A model generated the notes under the pieces. It did not search any database. It was not told where the DNA came from and worked only from the letters and a program-made list of their open reading frames with translations. 64,000 nt of DNA from Sorangium cellulosum So ce56 (GTDB taxonomy: Bacteria; Myxococcota_A; Polyangia; Polyangiales; Polyangiaceae): the NCBI RefSeq assembly GCF_000067165.1, contig NC_010162.1, positions 11,892,501-11,956,500 on the forward strand. The letters run 5' to 3'. The stretch's first letter is position 1. Each line of letters opens with the position of its first letter. The position numbers and the translations under genes were made by a program. Below, in pieces: positions 54,801-63,278 of this stretch.

Positions 54801-57800
54801 GCCGATCATCTCGCAGATGTAAGGATGCTGGAACGTCTCGAAGCGCAGGTGGTGGTTCGGCAAGATCTGGGGGTTCGGTATGGCCTGTTCGGCGCGATTC
54901 CCCCAGCCCTCCGCCTCGAGGCGCTGAGTCGAGGTGAGATTCGAGCCGTCGGTCCATACCGTCGCGGACATGCCGGGGTGGGCCAGCTGGGGCTGGTGCA
55001 ATGGCGGCGCGCTCTCGGGCAGGGGCGTGACGAGGAAGCTGCGGGTGCCGTCCTCGTAGAAGAAAGGGGCGTCCGCGAGGAAGTCCTCGTCGGTGGGCGG
55101 TACGACGAGCCGGAAGGCGCCCGGTGTGCTCCCGAGCGTGATGAGCACCTCGCCGCTCGTGCCGAGCTCCTTGTTCTTCCCCGGCTTGAGCGCCCCGGCG
55201 GGCACATACAGCCGGCCGTTGTTCTCGACCGAGGCCGACTCGACGAGAGCCATGCGGTCCTGCGTCGCCCGGCCAGGATGCCGCCGGAGGAACGTGCGGG
55301 ACTGAGAGGTGTAGTCGTTCAGCCGCCAGCTCCCGTTGCAGCCGGAGCTCAAGAACTCGCCGAGCAGGTAGCTCACGGTCAAGGTGGGCTCGATGGCGTA
55401 GTGCCCGCTCAGCGACTCCAGGCATTCCACCACGAGCTCGGTGGACTGCTGGAGCGGGGCTTGCCGCGAAGCGGCCCGGAAATAGAGCGATGCGCCGAGG
55501 GGCTGCGACGGATTCCAGTTGATTCTGCGGAGCGTCGGCGCGTCCACGACGCGCTGCGCTGTCCACTTCCCATCGTCGTACTCGCTGTACGCGAGCTTGA
55601 CATGGACATCGGTGCTGGGCGGAGCGCCGGTCTGGTTGGTGCCCTGATTGTCCCTCGGGACCTCCTCGATCATGGCCCAGAAGAGCAGCAGTCGGTCCTC
55701 GTGGATGACCGGCACCAGGTGCTCGCTCTGGATGTCGAGCTCGATCTTCTCCCACGGCGTCCAGCCCGCGCCGCGGACGCGGCGTCGATAGAAATGGGTG
55801 TGCGGCGTGCCGCGGGTGCGGGCGAAGACGTGCAGCGCGTCGGCGGCGGAGGAGGCCCCGAGGACGTCCCTGCGCTTCTGCTCGGGCAGGACCGCCATCA
55901 CCTCGAGCCGCGCGACCTGATCGAGCTTCTCCAGGTAGCCCCGGAACGCGCGCTCGACGCTGCGCTCGTCGAGGTCGCTCTGCAAGAGCTCGCTCTCGAG
56001 CGCCTTGAAGAACGGCGTCTTGTCGTCGCGCAGCTCGGGCTCGATCCAGTTCTCTGGATACAGGAAGACCTTCCGGTTGGCCTCCCACACCCGGTAGCTC
56101 TTGAGCCACTTCCACTCGCGGGCCGCCTCGTCGTCGAGGACGACGCCGGGCTCCAGCTGGAGGAAGGCGCGCTGGACGAAGAGCTGGACCGAGCCGATCG
56201 CCTGCTTGATGCGCGAGGTGAGCTGGCACGGGCCCATCTCGACGTCGACGAGGAGCTCGGCGAAGAGCTGGTTCGAGCTCGCATAGCCCTGCCTCCAGAT
56301 CAGGAACTCGACGAGCGCCTCGCGCTGGCGCTCGCGCAGCGCGTCCCGCAGCGGCCGCGCTACGGCGGACCACGCCTCCTCGCTGTACTTGGCCTTGACC
56401 GCATTGCGGACGCCAGCGGCCGTCGCACGCGCGCCGGCGGCCGTGTCGTCGGCCACGGCCCAGGGCTGCACCTGCGCGGCGGACATGCCGAGGCGCTTGA
56501 GGAGGGCGCTCGCGTCGGCGAGCCGCACCAGCTGCTGATCGAGGCCGAGCCCCGCGAACGCCGCCGTGAACCACCCGCCGGTCCCCGCGAGCGACGAGAG
56601 GTCCTCCCGCGGCCAGCCTGTCCGCCCGGCGATCTCGGCGAGCAGATCGAGCGGCTGTCCCTCTGCGTTCACGCCCGCCGCGCGCATGCGGAAGAGGTCG
56701 GCCAGGGCGGCTTTGCCGGCGGGCAGCGCGTCGCGCACGCGCAGGAGGGCGGCGAGCCGCATCCAGCCGTCCCGCAGCGACGGCGGCGCCGGAGCGGGCT
56801 CGACAGGCACGTCGTTCAGATCGAGCCACGATGGGTCGAGCACCCACTGGATCTCGTCCGCGGTGAGCTTCAGCCGATGGATGACATCGGCGATCTTCGC
56901 GAGGCGCACGAAGGCGCGGCGCCGCTGCGCGTCGGACGGGGTGGGGCCGCCGCCCAGCCCGCCGAGGAAGTCGGCGATCGCCTTGCGGTTCTGATCGACC
57001 TCGGCGCGGAGCGTCTCGGTGACGAGCTGCGCGATCATCGGCGCGTCCAGGTCGAGCTCCGCCGCGAGCCGCTGGCGTACGAAGAGCTCCGCCGAGAGCG
57101 GCTCGCCGGCGCCCTCGGGCGGCTCCGCCCCGCTCGCGATACGGGCGAGGCCGGCGGTGATGTCCGCGAGCGCGGCGTCGATGCGGGCCGGCTCGGGGGC
57201 CAGACCGCTCGCGGGCTGCGCCGCGTGGCGCAGGAGGTAATCGAGCCGGGCCACGCCGAAGCGCGTCGCGGCCACCGCGAGCGCCATCTCGACGAACCGC
57301 CGCGTCACGGCCGGATCGGCCGTATTGAACACGTCGATCCCCGACAGCGCGTGCAGGGCGAGGAGGTCCCGCAGCGGCAGCTTGAGCGCGCGGGCGAGCG
57401 AGGCAGCGCGGAAGAGCTTCGACAGGTTGGCGAGGTTCAGCGCGCCGCCGCTCACGAGCGGCGGCGCGCCGAGCGCGGCCTGGCTCGCGACATCGTCGGT
57501 GAGCAGCGCGAGCTCGGCCGCGCTCAGCCGGAGGGCGGCAAGGACGGCGGGCGCGTGGGCGGCGATCGACGAGGTCGTGTCCGCGAGCTCCGAGCCGCCG
57601 CTGTTCAGCTGGAACGCCGGATCGATCGGGTTGACAACTGCCTTGTTCAGGAAGAGCCGCTCGTAGAGCGAGCGATCCTTCGGTGTGGGCCCCGCGTGCG
57701 TCTGGATCGGCCCCCACCAGGCGAGCGCCTCGATGACGGGCAATCGCAGCTCGGCGTGCAGCCAGGCGACGCCCGAGAGCCTGACCAGCAGCTCGTCGGA

Positions 57801-60800
57801 CGTGCCGCCGCCCAGCACCGAGAGCGCTTGATCCACCTCGGGCGCGGACCAGCCGAGCGCCCGGCGCAGCCGGGTGAAGCAGTTCATCCGGTGCAGCGCC
57901 TGCTGTTCCAGGGCCGGAATGCGCAGCTCCGATATCTTGCTGGTCAGCGGGTCGGCCCCCGCCGCCGCGCTGATCTGGAGCAACGCCCCCGGGTTGACGA
58001 AGCGCGTATGGAGCATCTCCGTGAGCTCGTCGTAGGTGATCCCGAGGCGTTGCATCAGCACCGCGACGTGCCGCAGCACGGCCTCCCAGCCGCCCTGGAT
58101 CGGGCTCTGCGATGCGCCGGTGGGATCGGGGATGGAGTTGCCGTCCTGCGAGAGCCCCCAGTGCGTCCATGGGCTGAAGGGGTCTGGGGAGCCCGCGGGC
58201 GGCTCGCCGGCGAGGAGCCTTCGATCCTCACCGGAGAGGCGGATCCGCTCGAGCGCGAGCTGGACGCGGTAATCGGCGGGCTCGAAGCCGTCGCCCCGAC
58301 GGAGCACCTCCATGAGGTGGACGCGGGGCACGCCCAGATGATCGAGGTAGATGCGCGCCTCCTCCTGCCCCAGGTTGAAGGGGAGCCGCCACGGGTAGCG
58401 CTGCGTGGCGAGCGTCTCGTAGGCCGTCTCGTAGACGATCTGCTTTGACGGCGGGGGCGGCTGGGGGTGGGCGGCGAGCTCGGACGCCGCGCCGGTGGTC
58501 GCGATGTGATCGGGGAAGGTGACGTCGGGCGAGAGCGAGGTGTTCGCGACGGCATACTCCAGGATCTCGTTCACGAGGTCCACGTACGGGACGGTCGTGT
58601 CCGCGTTCTCGCACGAGAGCTCCAGGCGGGCGATGTCCGGCCGCCGATCGAACAGCACGTCGCCGGCCGACTTGTGAGCGCCAGGGAGCGTGGTTTCCTG
58701 CCGTGTGAAGAGGTTGTACCTCGTCTTCGGCGCTGTGGACTCCACCGTGGAGAGCTGGCGCTCGAGGAACTGCAGAAGATCGACGAGGTACGCGGCAGGG
58801 CCGTAGACCGAGCGACAGTGGTCGCAGGCAGAGAAATCCAGCGAACCGAAGAGGGTTGGCCAGTCCGGGATGAGCGCGGCGTCGGCCGGTGCGGGCGCTT
58901 GGTGGTTCGGCAGCACGTAGGTCGTCAACGCGTTGAACGAGGCGTGGTGGCGCGCGAGGAGAGCGTTGGACGCCGCGGTGATCTTGCGCGCGCTCGCGTA
59001 GACGGCGCTCGCGCGCGCCGGCCCGAGCGCAGGACCGGCGAGCTCGGTGAAGCGGGCGCGCCCCATGCGGAAGATGCTCTGTGCGGAGTCGAGCCCGTAG
59101 CTCATCAGGGTCTTGATCTCGGAGGCAGAGGGGGTGATTTTGTGCAGCCTTTCCATGCCGGCGAGCTGGGCGACCACGCTGGCGCGTTGCGGGCCAGCTG
59201 CGATGGCGGTCGGATTGCGGCTGAGATAAGCGCGAAGCCGGGTCCTCCCGAGCTCGAAGAGATTCTGCTCAGTGAAAAAGCTCGCGGCATGGGTGAGCAC
59301 GAGCGGCACTGGAATGAGGCGACCCACGAGGGCGGCGCTGGGGAAGGCCTTCTCGAGGGTCCAGGTCAGCACCGAGGCATAGTTCTGTCGCTGCTCCTGC
59401 GCCGTGGCGCCGGGCACGGTGGGGGGAACGCCGATGGGCGCGCCGTCGACCGTCTGGTTGAGCACGGCGAGCCAATCGCTCTCGTCGCGCCGCGCGAGGT
59501 CGCGCAGCGATTGCACCGCGCCGGACTCAAACTGCTCGTTCAGCTTCTTGACCAGCGGCAGGTGGCCGCGGGTCACCGCCGCGAGCTGAAGAGTTCGTTG
59601 CGTGGCGCTAATGGCGCTCTGCGTGAAGAACGGCACCGAAGAGCGGAGCTCGCTCCAGAAGCTCGCGATACTGGTCCCCTGGAACCCCACGTAGCTCTCG
59701 AGCAGCAGCTGCCGGTTGCTCGACGCGGGTATCACGGTCGCGATCAGCTGATCGAGCGATCCCGCGCCGGGCGTCCGCTCCTCGGACGCGCTCGCCACCA
59801 CGAGGGGCTTGAGCTTCGCCATCGCGGCGTCGATCTCGGCCGCGGACATCCTGGGAATGACGCGCTCATCGACCGCCCAGGTGATGGCTTCACGCAGGGC
59901 CGGGAGGCCGCGCGATAGCAGCTCCGATCGCGCGCTGGGGAGGCCCCACCGGCGCAGGCCATAGAAGACCTCGGGTGCGATGGTGGTCCCGCCGGCCATC
60001 CTGGACGCCTCAGCGATCATGGCGAGCTCCTCGCGATCCACGCCGGAGCTGCAGGCCACCAGGGCGAGGCTGTCCTCGTCGAGGTCCGCGAGGTCGAGCA
60101 TGTCGTGGGCGGGGGCGACAGCGGCCGTGACGCGCTCGTGCTCTGACGGCGCGAAGGAATAGTTGCCCTCGGTCACCACCACGTCGATGACGGCGGTCGC
60201 CGGCGCGCGGCAGAGGTGGCCGATGGCCATCTGCACCTCGCTGTCATAGACGTGCACCTCGAGGTCCGCGAGCTGCTTCCCGGGGCGTCCGAGCTCGCTC
60301 CGCGTGTAGCCGACCTGGTAGCACCCGGTGGGGTCCGTGTGGCCCTCCGCGAGGGCTGTCCTCGTTATTCCCGAGGCGGTGACGTTCCGATCGAATACAT
60401 AGATGATCTTGTCCTGGAGCGGCGCGCCGTTCCGGTCGGTGACCCGCCCGCGCACGATCCAGTGCGCCGGAGACGCGGTGCCCGCGGGCGCCGCCGGGTT
60501 GACGGCGATGCGGAGCGCCGCGTCGGTCGAGCGCGCGCGCCACAGCAGGGAGTCCCTCGTATCGACGAGCAGCTGGTTGCCTTGATAGACACGGAAGAAC
60601 CCCGACGCAGGGCTGGAGCCGAGGAGCGGACGGAGCGACGCCATGTCGAGCTCGAAGGCGAACGAACCCAGGGAAGTGGTCGTGGCAGCCGCGATGATCT
60701 GAGCTGGCGTGGTGCTCACCCATGCCTCGATTGTCGCGTTGTTCACGCCGGCCATCGAGTCGTTCCCAGCGAGATTGTTGATGTCGACAACGCGACCGAT

Positions 60801-60836
60801 GAGGGTGAGCTTCTGTTCGTTCTGTTTCGTTGCCAT
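51852..60836 (-). CDS. TcA pore-forming component of the Tc toxin
   Basis: The product is 2,994 aa, longer than the about 2,500 of TcdA1. The N-terminal 200 residues carry transthyretin/carboxypeptidase-regulatory-like beta domains (WIVRGRVTDRNGAPL, then DPTGCYQVGYTRSELG), accounting for part of the extra length. The VRP1 signature FGSLDFSACDHCRSVYGPAAYL lies near residue 670. A neuraminidase-like segment (THFYRRRVRGAGWTPWEKI) lies near 1690. Helical pore/shaft sequence covers about 2340-2640, including the family block FTRDELYDWMAGQIAAVY. The C-terminal region binds TcB. TcA forms a pentameric injection channel triggered by pH or receptor. The gene is upstream of TcB-TcC with 2 bp between, so both are expressed together. 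It has no signal peptide, as in other TcA proteins. Confidence 0.94.
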   Translation of the reverse strand: MATKQNEQKLTLIGRVVDINNLAGNDSMAGVNNATIEAWVSTTPAQIIAAATTTSLGSFAFELDMASLRPLLGSSPASGFFRVYQGNQLLVDTRDSLLWRARSTDAALRIAVNPAAPAGTASPAHWIVRGRVTDRNGAPLQDKIIYVFDRNVTASGITRTALAEGHTDPTGCYQVGYTRSELGRPGKQLADLEVHVYDSEVQMAIGHLCRAPATAVIDVVVTEGNYSFAPSEHERVTAAVAPAHDMLDLADLDEDSLALVACSSGVDREELAMIAEASRMAGGTTIAPEVFYGLRRWGLPSARSELLSRGLPALREAITWAVDERVIPRMSAAEIDAAMAKLKPLVVASASEERTPGAGSLDQLIATVIPASSNRQLLLESYVGFQGTSIASFWSELRSSVPFFTQSAISATQRTLQLAAVTRGHLPLVKKLNEQFESGAVQSLRDLARRDESDWLAVLNQTVDGAPIGVPPTVPGATAQEQRQNYASVLTWTLEKAFPSAALVGRLIPVPLVLTHAASFFTEQNLFELGRTRLRAYLSRNPTAIAAGPQRASVVAQLAGMERLHKITPSASEIKTLMSYGLDSAQSIFRMGRARFTELAGPALGPARASAVYASARKITAASNALLARHHASFNALTTYVLPNHQAPAPADAALIPDWPTLFGSLDFSACDHCRSVYGPAAYLVDLLQFLERQLSTVESTAPKTRYNLFTRQETTLPGAHKSAGDVLFDRRPDIARLELSCENADTTVPYVDLVNEILEYAVANTSLSPDVTFPDHIATTGAASELAAHPQPPPPSKQIVYETAYETLATQRYPWRLPFNLGQEEARIYLDHLGVPRVHLMEVLRRGDGFEPADYRVQLALERIRLSGEDRRLLAGEPPAGSPDPFSPWTHWGLSQDGNSIPDPTGASQSPIQGGWEAVLRHVAVLMQRLGITYDELTEMLHTRFVNPGALLQISAAAGADPLTSKISELRIPALEQQALHRMNCFTRLRRALGWSAPEVDQALSVLGGGTSDELLVRLSGVAWLHAELRLPVIEALAWWGPIQTHAGPTPKDRSLYERLFLNKAVVNPIDPAFQLNSGGSELADTTSSIAAHAPAVLAALRLSAAELALLTDDVASQAALGAPPLVSGGALNLANLSKLFRAASLARALKLPLRDLLALHALSGIDVFNTADPAVTRRFVEMALAVAATRFGVARLDYLLRHAAQPASGLAPEPARIDAALADITAGLARIASGAEPPEGAGEPLSAELFVRQRLAAELDLDAPMIAQLVTETLRAEVDQNRKAIADFLGGLGGGPTPSDAQRRRAFVRLAKIADVIHRLKLTADEIQWVLDPSWLDLNDVPVEPAPAPPSLRDGWMRLAALLRVRDALPAGKAALADLFRMRAAGVNAEGQPLDLLAEIAGRTGWPREDLSSLAGTGGWFTAAFAGLGLDQQLVRLADASALLKRLGMSAAQVQPWAVADDTAAGARATAAGVRNAVKAKYSEEAWSAVARPLRDALRERQREALVEFLIWRQGYASSNQLFAELLVDVEMGPCQLTSRIKQAIGSVQLFVQRAFLQLEPGVVLDDEAAREWKWLKSYRVWEANRKVFLYPENWIEPELRDDKTPFFKALESELLQSDLDERSVERAFRGYLEKLDQVARLEVMAVLPEQKRRDVLGASSAADALHVFARTRGTPHTHFYRRRVRGAGWTPWEKIELDIQSEHLVPVIHEDRLLLFWAMIEEVPRDNQGTNQTGAPPSTDVHVKLAYSEYDDGKWTAQRVVDAPTLRRINWNPSQPLGASLYFRAASRQAPLQQSTELVVECLESLSGHYAIEPTLTVSYLLGEFLSSGCNGSWRLNDYTSQSRTFLRRHPGRATQDRMALVESASVENNGRLYVPAGALKPGKNKELGTSGEVLITLGSTPGAFRLVVPPTDEDFLADAPFFYEDGTRSFLVTPLPESAPPLHQPQLAHPGMSATVWTDGSNLTSTQRLEAEGWGNRAEQAIPNPQILPNHHLRFETFQHPYICEMIGRLRRHGVLDGLLNWSLSSPPLQLTSRSFFNGTYSPTRAVAGEPIDEIDFRSDGAYSAYNWELFFHAPLLIADRLSDNQRFEEAQRWFHTIFDPTTGSKDPVPARFWKLRPFYEAMQANSFETLHQEIEGDNEHSEELARQIDAWQRDPFNPHLIARMRLVAYQKTVVMKYINNLIRWADHLFRRDTIESINEATQLYVLAADMLGPRPRMIPPRASAAPKTYREIEPLLDAFSNAAVEIESFVKPLAGAGGEEVEAMILPTLLYFCVPPNDKLLGYWDTVADRLFKIRHCMNIEGIERQLPLFEPPIDPALLVQAAAAGVDITTVINDVSTPAPHHRFEVLLRRASELCAEVKSLGASLLAAREKRDAEALAALRAGHEVQLLDTLRQVKEQQVNEAREGLAASRAAREVVSQRHAFYRDVEYMNLWESGHLTLSGAAAVTQAITEVMMAGAAAAHVLPTVTVGTAGISSPVTLTTTLDGDKLGASSEAGAKAASIAVTLLREAAMASATVGGYERRWDEWKLQEELAAGELAQIDRQIAAAELRVAISEKELAAHDLQIEHARGAQAYLSDKFTRDELYDWMAGQIAAVYSQAFQLAYDTAKRAEKAFRFERGVSSSSYIQLGHWDNLRQGLLAGDRLSLDLKRLELAYLEHDRREFEITKHVSLLLHDPVALMTLKSTGSCVITLPEALFDMDYPGHYMRRIKSVSLTLPCVTGPYTAVNCTLRLESSKVRFNPDAAGDYSAQPETHVVQGFTPVQSIATSHADNDSGMFELNFRDERYLPFEGAGAESTWRLEIPHDDQAFDMDTLSDVVIHLRYTARDGGVPLRNAARAARDEWLEDAEDTPLARMFSLRQEFSAGWQGFLDEAGDHTLELALRPERFPFQLRGKEIEIERVEVYVKLKPGKTLSFDMQLQPAPEGLSAIALQLPVGSTGLVRSENPCSGARTGTWVLSAAGAAGAAPAAEIDDIALIVHYTAAPGSV

Positions 60837-61175
60837 GCGAGCATCTCCGCGGGGGAATTGTTGGATTGGTCCGACGCGCTCGCCGTCTGCTCGCGCGGGT
60901 ATTGAGCAATCCGAGCAGCTTATCCGGACGATGGCCGTTTGCTATGTTGAAAAGCTGCCCGTGTCGACGGGGCGAAGGCATCTTCGTCACGTCTATCTTC
61001 TTGCGATCTGATCGCGGCATCTGGACTCCTGGAACCGGTCGTGCCCGCCACGTATCGGTGTGAGATCGGAACGCCGGAATAAGGACGCCCGTCGCTGTCG
61101 TTGGCTGTCGCGAGGAGCAGTCCTGCCTGCTCGCGTCGGCGGCCGGTGGCGGCAAGACACCACTGTGTCAGAGAC
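60837..61175. other. Intergenic, 339 bp, upstream of TcA
   Basis: The tcA promoter should lie here on the minus strand; a GGAG is eight bases before its start codon. No convincing -35/-10 pair is seen. The right side passes into the GH3 remnant. Confidence 0.4.
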
Positions 61176-61340
61176 GCGCAGGGCAAGGTCTCGTTCTCCC
61201 GGCCCGGGAGCGAGCGCCAGCGCGTCAACCGCAACGACGGCCGGGAGGCGCTGTTCCCCTACGGCTTCGCCCTGATCACGGCGGATCAGGACACGATCGG
61301 CGAGCTGTCCGAGGCGTCCATCGGCGCCGACTGCAACTGA
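61176..61340 (+). pseudogene. Remnant tail of a GH3 beta-glucosidase paralogue
   Basis: The frame QGKVSFSRPGSERQRVNRND, EALFPYGFALITAD and final GADCN-stop matches the last about 55 residues of the GH3 lipoprotein (FPYGFGL, GGGCN end). Only about half the residues agree, and there is no barrel or start upstream. It is the tail of a different, older GH3 copy than the intact gene at 40377. Confidence 0.85.
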
Positions 61341-61352
61341 GCCCTTGCTCTG

Positions 61353-61381
61353 CGCCGCTGCCGATCTCCCGGGCGGCGGCG
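61353..61381. terminator. GC-rich hairpin between GH3 remnant and oxidoreductase
   Basis: CGCCGCTGCC (61353-61362) pairs with GGCGGCGGCG (61372-61381) including a G-U pair. The same kind of hairpin stands after the intact GH3 gene (42609-42640). It could serve both converging genes. Confidence 0.45.
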
Positions 61382-61385
61382 GCCC

Positions 61386-62363
61386 TCATCGCCGGTTCGT
61401 GAGCACGATCTTGCCGGTGGTCGCGCGGGACGCGACCGCCTTCATGGCCGCCTTCGCCTCCGCCATCGGCGGCGCGGCCGAGACGAGCGGCTTGATCGCG
61501 CCCTGGCCGTAGAGCGCGTAGAGCGCGTCTTGGGCCCTCCGCGTGAGATCGGGCCGGGCGCGGCTGTAGGTGCCCCAGTAGAGGCCGACGACCGAATAGT
61601 TCTTCACGAGCAGGTGGTTCGCGCGCGCCGCGGGGATGCGGCCGGAGGCGAAGCCGATCACCACGATGCGTCCCTCGAAGGCGACGCATTTCGTCGACTG
61701 ATCGAAGACGTCGCCGCCGACGGGGTCGAAGACGATATCGGCGCCCCGGCCCGAGGTCCGCTCCTTCACGACGGCGACGAAGTCCTCGCGCCGGTAGTCG
61801 ATCGCGACGTCCGCCCCGAGGGCGCGGCAGACCGCCGTCTTCTCCTCGCCGCCGGCGGTCGCGATGACGGTCGCGCCGGCCGCCTTGGCGAGCTGGATCG
61901 CCGCGCTGCCGACGCCGCCCGCGCCGGCGTGCACGAGGACCGTGTCGCCCGGCTGGACGCCGGCGCGCCGGTGGAGCGCGAAATAGCCTGTCTGGTAGGT
62001 GATGGTCATCGCCGCGGCGTCCTCGAACGGCATCGCGTCCGGGAGCGCATAGGTGGTGCGCGGCCCCGCGATCGCGCGCGTCGCGTACCCCCCCGAGCCG
62101 GGGAGCGTCGCGGCCACGCGGGCGCCCGGCGGGAGCGACGGCTCCCGGCTCTCGACGACGACGCCGGCGACCTCGAAGCCGGGGATGAACGGCGGAGTCG
62201 GCTTGACCTGGTGCGCGCCCGCCGTGAAGAGCACGTCGGGGAAGTTGATCGCGGCGGCGGCCACCTCGATCCGGACCTCCCCCTCGGCGAGCGGGGGGTC
62301 GTCCACCTCTTCCCAGACGAGGATCTCGGGGGGACCGAAGGCGTGTCCGCGCCAGGCATGCAT
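61386..62363 (-). CDS. NADPH:quinone oxidoreductase, MDR superfamily (zinc-free)
   Basis: The product is 325 aa. It opens with a GroES-like domain (LVWEEVDDPPLAEGEVRIEV, AAINFPDVLFTAG) lacking the zinc cysteines, then a Rossmann domain with the cofactor motif HAGAGGVGSAAIQLAK (near 145), the DIVFDPVGGDVFDQS block and GRIVVIGFASGRIP. These features fit the QOR/crotonyl-CoA-reductase-like group, which reduces quinones or unsaturated substrates with NADPH in the cytosol. ATG 62363 gives the normal MHAWRGHAFGPPE start. A 170-bp broken duplicate is at 42724-42893. The exact substrate is unknown. Confidence 0.92.
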   Translation of the reverse strand: MHAWRGHAFGPPEILVWEEVDDPPLAEGEVRIEVAAAAINFPDVLFTAGAHQVKPTPPFIPGFEVAGVVVESREPSLPPGARVAATLPGSGGYATRAIAGPRTTYALPDAMPFEDAAAMTITYQTGYFALHRRAGVQPGDTVLVHAGAGGVGSAAIQLAKAAGATVIATAGGEEKTAVCRALGADVAIDYRREDFVAVVKERTSGRGADIVFDPVGGDVFDQSTKCVAFEGRIVVIGFASGRIPAARANHLLVKNYSVVGLYWGTYSRARPDLTRRAQDALYALYGQGAIKPLVSAAPPMAEAKAAMKAVASRATTGKIVLTNRR

Positions 62364-62453
62364 GCCCGCGGACCTTAGCAGAAAGCCCGGGCGGCCCGGC
62401 GGCGCCGCCTCGCGCGCCGGGGATCCCCCGCGGGACCGCCGGCGCGCGCGAGA

Positions 62454-63092
62454 TCAGCGGACGATCTCGATCGGCAGCTTCGCCGTCACGGAGCCCTGCT
62501 CCTGCCCGTCGAACGTCACCTCGACATCGTAGGTCCCCGGCGCGAAGAACTCGTCTTCCGGGTTGTCCGTGTCCGATGGCCCGCTCCACTGCCGCCCCGA
62601 CCAGGAGATCGTGTGCGTCGCCGCCGTCGCGTCGACCTGCACGGTCGCCGCGGCGTCGGGAGCGCAACACCCGGTGTCACAGAGGCAGTACTGCTGTGGA
62701 TCCCCCGCCGTCGACAGCCCGGTGATCTGGTACGTGACGAACGAGCGCGGATCCGCGCTCGGCACGACGCAGTGCCCGCACCCGTCCGAGGCCGCGATCT
62801 CGATCGGAGGCACGCTCGAGTCGGTCGTGACCGTGTAGACGAACTCCGCTGGCTCGCCCCTCCAGTAGACGCAGCGGCTGGACTCGATCGATATCGTCAC
62901 GCCCGGGATCGTGCCCTGGATGTCGCGCACCGCGCACGGCTCGGCCCCCGGCGGCAGCCCGCGGTCGCCGCCGCTGCTGCCGCTCTCGCCGTCGCCGCCG
63001 CTCCCGGCGCCCTCCTTGCCGCCGCCGCATCCGGTCGCGCACGCGGCGGACAGCAAGGCTATCGCCAGAGCTCGAAGCATGTCGTTTGCCAT
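62454..63092 (-). CDS. Cys-rich lipoprotein, tandem copy 1
   Basis: The product is 212 aa from ATG 63092, preceded by GAGG. MANDMLRALAIALLSAACATGC is a lipoprotein signal, then a Gly/Ser spacer. The mature domain has about eight further cysteines in pairs (EPCAVRD, SSRCVYW, DGCGHC, CLCDTGCC), probably disulphides. Beta strands end with FAPGTYDVEVTFDGQEQG. It is paralogous to the gene starting beyond 64000: the same cysteine positions and SSRCxYxxGEPAEF(V/I)YTVTTDSS wording. No family is recognised; a surface-exposed lipoprotein is likely. Confidence 0.82.
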   Translation of the reverse strand: MANDMLRALAIALLSAACATGCGGGKEGAGSGGDGESGSSGGDRGLPPGAEPCAVRDIQGTIPGVTISIESSRCVYWRGEPAEFVYTVTTDSSVPPIEIAASDGCGHCVVPSADPRSFVTYQITGLSTAGDPQQYCLCDTGCCAPDAAATVQVDATAATHTISWSGRQWSGPSDTDNPEDEFFAPGTYDVEVTFDGQEQGSVTAKLPIEIVR

Positions 63093-63278
63093 TCCCTCAC
63101 CTCTCCCTCCTTCGCGCCACGCCGCCTGTTTGCGGCGGCGCGCGATCGGCAGCAAGGGAGATGCTCCGCGAAGCGCGCGCGGGCTCCGGAGGGACAGGCC
63201 GTGGCGCGCGCCACCCCGGGCCGCCGACTGTGCCACCCTGGGCCGCGGCCTGCTTGCGGGCGTCGCATCAGCCGTGCT

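Noticed and set aside
53433..58448. Very long plus-strand open frame opposite the tcA gene
   Set aside because: It is an artefact of GC-rich codon bias on the antisense strand; the tcA frame on the minus strand carries all recognisable motifs.
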